From: an uncultured Anaerobutyricum sp.
Lineage (GTDB): Bacteria; Bacillota; Clostridia; Lachnospirales; Lachnospiraceae
NCBI RefSeq assembly: GCF_934307085.1
Contig: NZ_CAKRCF010000057.1
Location: forward strand, 1 to 15,532
Direction of reading: 5' to 3'
DNA: 15,532 bases
Every line of letters begins with the position of its first letter. Position 1 is the stretch's first letter. The position numbers were made by a program, and so were the translations under genes. The notes under the pieces were generated by a model that saw only the letters and a program-made list of their open reading frames with translations, ran no database searches and was not told where the DNA came from. Positions 15,259 to 15,532 of the stretch are shown here, in pieces.

Positions 15259-15281
15259 TTATCCACAATAAGTTATCCACA
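15259..15281 (+). promoter_or_regulatory. Tandem pair of perfect DnaA boxes
   Basis: Two forward TTATCCACA boxes (15259-15267 and 15273-15281) lie 14 bp apart, just after the AT-rich tract and 130-150 bases before the dnaA start codon. They may serve both origin opening and autoregulation of dnaA. A TATAAT at 15330-15335 is the best -10 candidate for dnaA, though no good -35 is spaced correctly. Confidence 0.85.
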
Positions 15282-15410
15282 TTTTCTCAACATTCGTATA
15301 TTGAAAAAACTTCGGTTATGTTATACACTTATAATAAAAGCCGAGCTGTTTTTATCTCTTACTATTGTCACTAAAACAGTTCAACATATTAAACCAGAAT
15401 GGAGCTAACA

Positions 15411-15532
15411 ATGAAGGAATTAATTGAGTCAAAATGGCAAGAAATTCTAAATATTCTCGTAAAAGAACATGAAATATCTGAAGTTGCCGTTAATACTTGG
15501 ATACAACCATTAATTATTCAGACAATTACAGA
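15411..15532 (+). CDS. dnaA: Chromosomal replication initiator DnaA (5' part)
   Basis: DnaA is the AAA+ initiator that binds the boxes upstream and opens the origin. Only 40 codons are inside the window, beginning MKELIESKWQEILNILVKEH and continuing through VNTWIQPLIIQTIT. This is the typical domain I, which binds DnaB helicase and regulatory partners; the W of TWIQPL is the family's conserved position. GGAG precedes the ATG by six bases. The gene runs off the right edge and is not truncated by anything visible. It is the only plus-strand gene here. Confidence 0.93.
   Translation, partial: MKELIESKWQEILNILVKEHEISEVAVNTWIQPLIIQTIT

Larger units (their letters stand above)
15070..15281. other. 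oriC: Replication origin region (oriC, dnaA-upstream part)
   Basis: The gap between rpmH and dnaA holds eight exact TTATNCACA DnaA boxes within 212 bp: forward at 15072, 15083, 15202, 15259 and 15273, reverse at 15095, 15106 and 15182. Looser one-mismatch copies occur at 15123-15131 and 15321-15329. Very AT-rich tracts at about 15211-15258 could be the unwinding element. Firmicute origins are often bipartite, with a second box cluster after dnaA, which lies outside this window. Confidence 0.85.

Noticed and set aside
15183..15374. 63-codon plus-strand frame before dnaA
   Set aside because: It consists of DnaA boxes and AT-rich origin DNA; the translation is low complexity.
1..15532. Mobile elements, CRISPR arrays, defence or toxin-antitoxin systems
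   Set aside because: No transposase, integrase, regular spacer array or toxin-antitoxin pair could be identified; the window is essentially a housekeeping origin region.

Overview
The window looks like the left flank of the chromosomal replication origin of a low-GC Firmicute, most likely a member of the Lachnospiraceae (Clostridium cluster XIVa). The evidence is the gene order dnaA / rpmH-rnpA-yidD-yidC-jag-mnmE-mnmG-rsmG ... parA-parB, the AT-rich base composition, the strong AGGAGG-type ribosome binding sites, and the DUF4446 and DUF3881 genes beyond parB. All genes except dnaA are on the minus strand and diverge from the origin; only the first 40 or so codons of dnaA are present, at the right edge.

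Layout from right to left. 15411-15532 is the start of dnaA. 15070-15281 is an origin-type cluster of eight TTATNCACA DnaA boxes, four of them forming a 47-bp near-palindrome. 14979-15007 is a strong promoter for rpmH. A hairpin overlapping the rpmH stop codon probably attenuates read-through into rnpA. rnpA, yidD, yidC and jag follow as a tight block with an ATGA overlap (rnpA/yidD) and a TAGTG overlap (yidC/jag), closed by a strong terminator at 12171-12217. mnmE and mnmG form an 18-nt-spaced pair ending in a terminator near 8565-8583. rsmG follows, then an unfamiliar coiled-coil protein that seems to end in a decayed DegS-like ATPase domain, a 35-bp tandem repeat, and argS. A 0.7-kb AT-rich gap holds a parS site inside a 38-bp perfect palindrome. 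Then come parA, a gap with three parS sites spaced exactly 71 bp apart, parB, a DUF4446 membrane protein and a DUF3881 protein. At the far left is a well-promoted tRNA-Arg(CCU) whose 5' half is canonical and whose 3' half cannot be recognised.

How the parts work together: DnaA opens the origin. ParA and ParB with four nearby parS sites organise and segregate the newly replicated origins. RpmH, RnpA (RNase P protein), YidC/YidD (membrane insertion) and Jag/KhpB (RNA-binding) serve translation, tRNA processing and membrane biogenesis. MnmE and MnmG modify the wobble uridine of tRNAs, RsmG methylates 16S rRNA, and ArgRS charges tRNA-Arg. No clear mobile element, CRISPR array or new defence system was seen. 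The points most worth checking are the broken or interrupted tRNA-Arg, the pseudokinase-like gene with its neighbouring tandem repeat, and the architecture of the parS and DnaA-box arrays.
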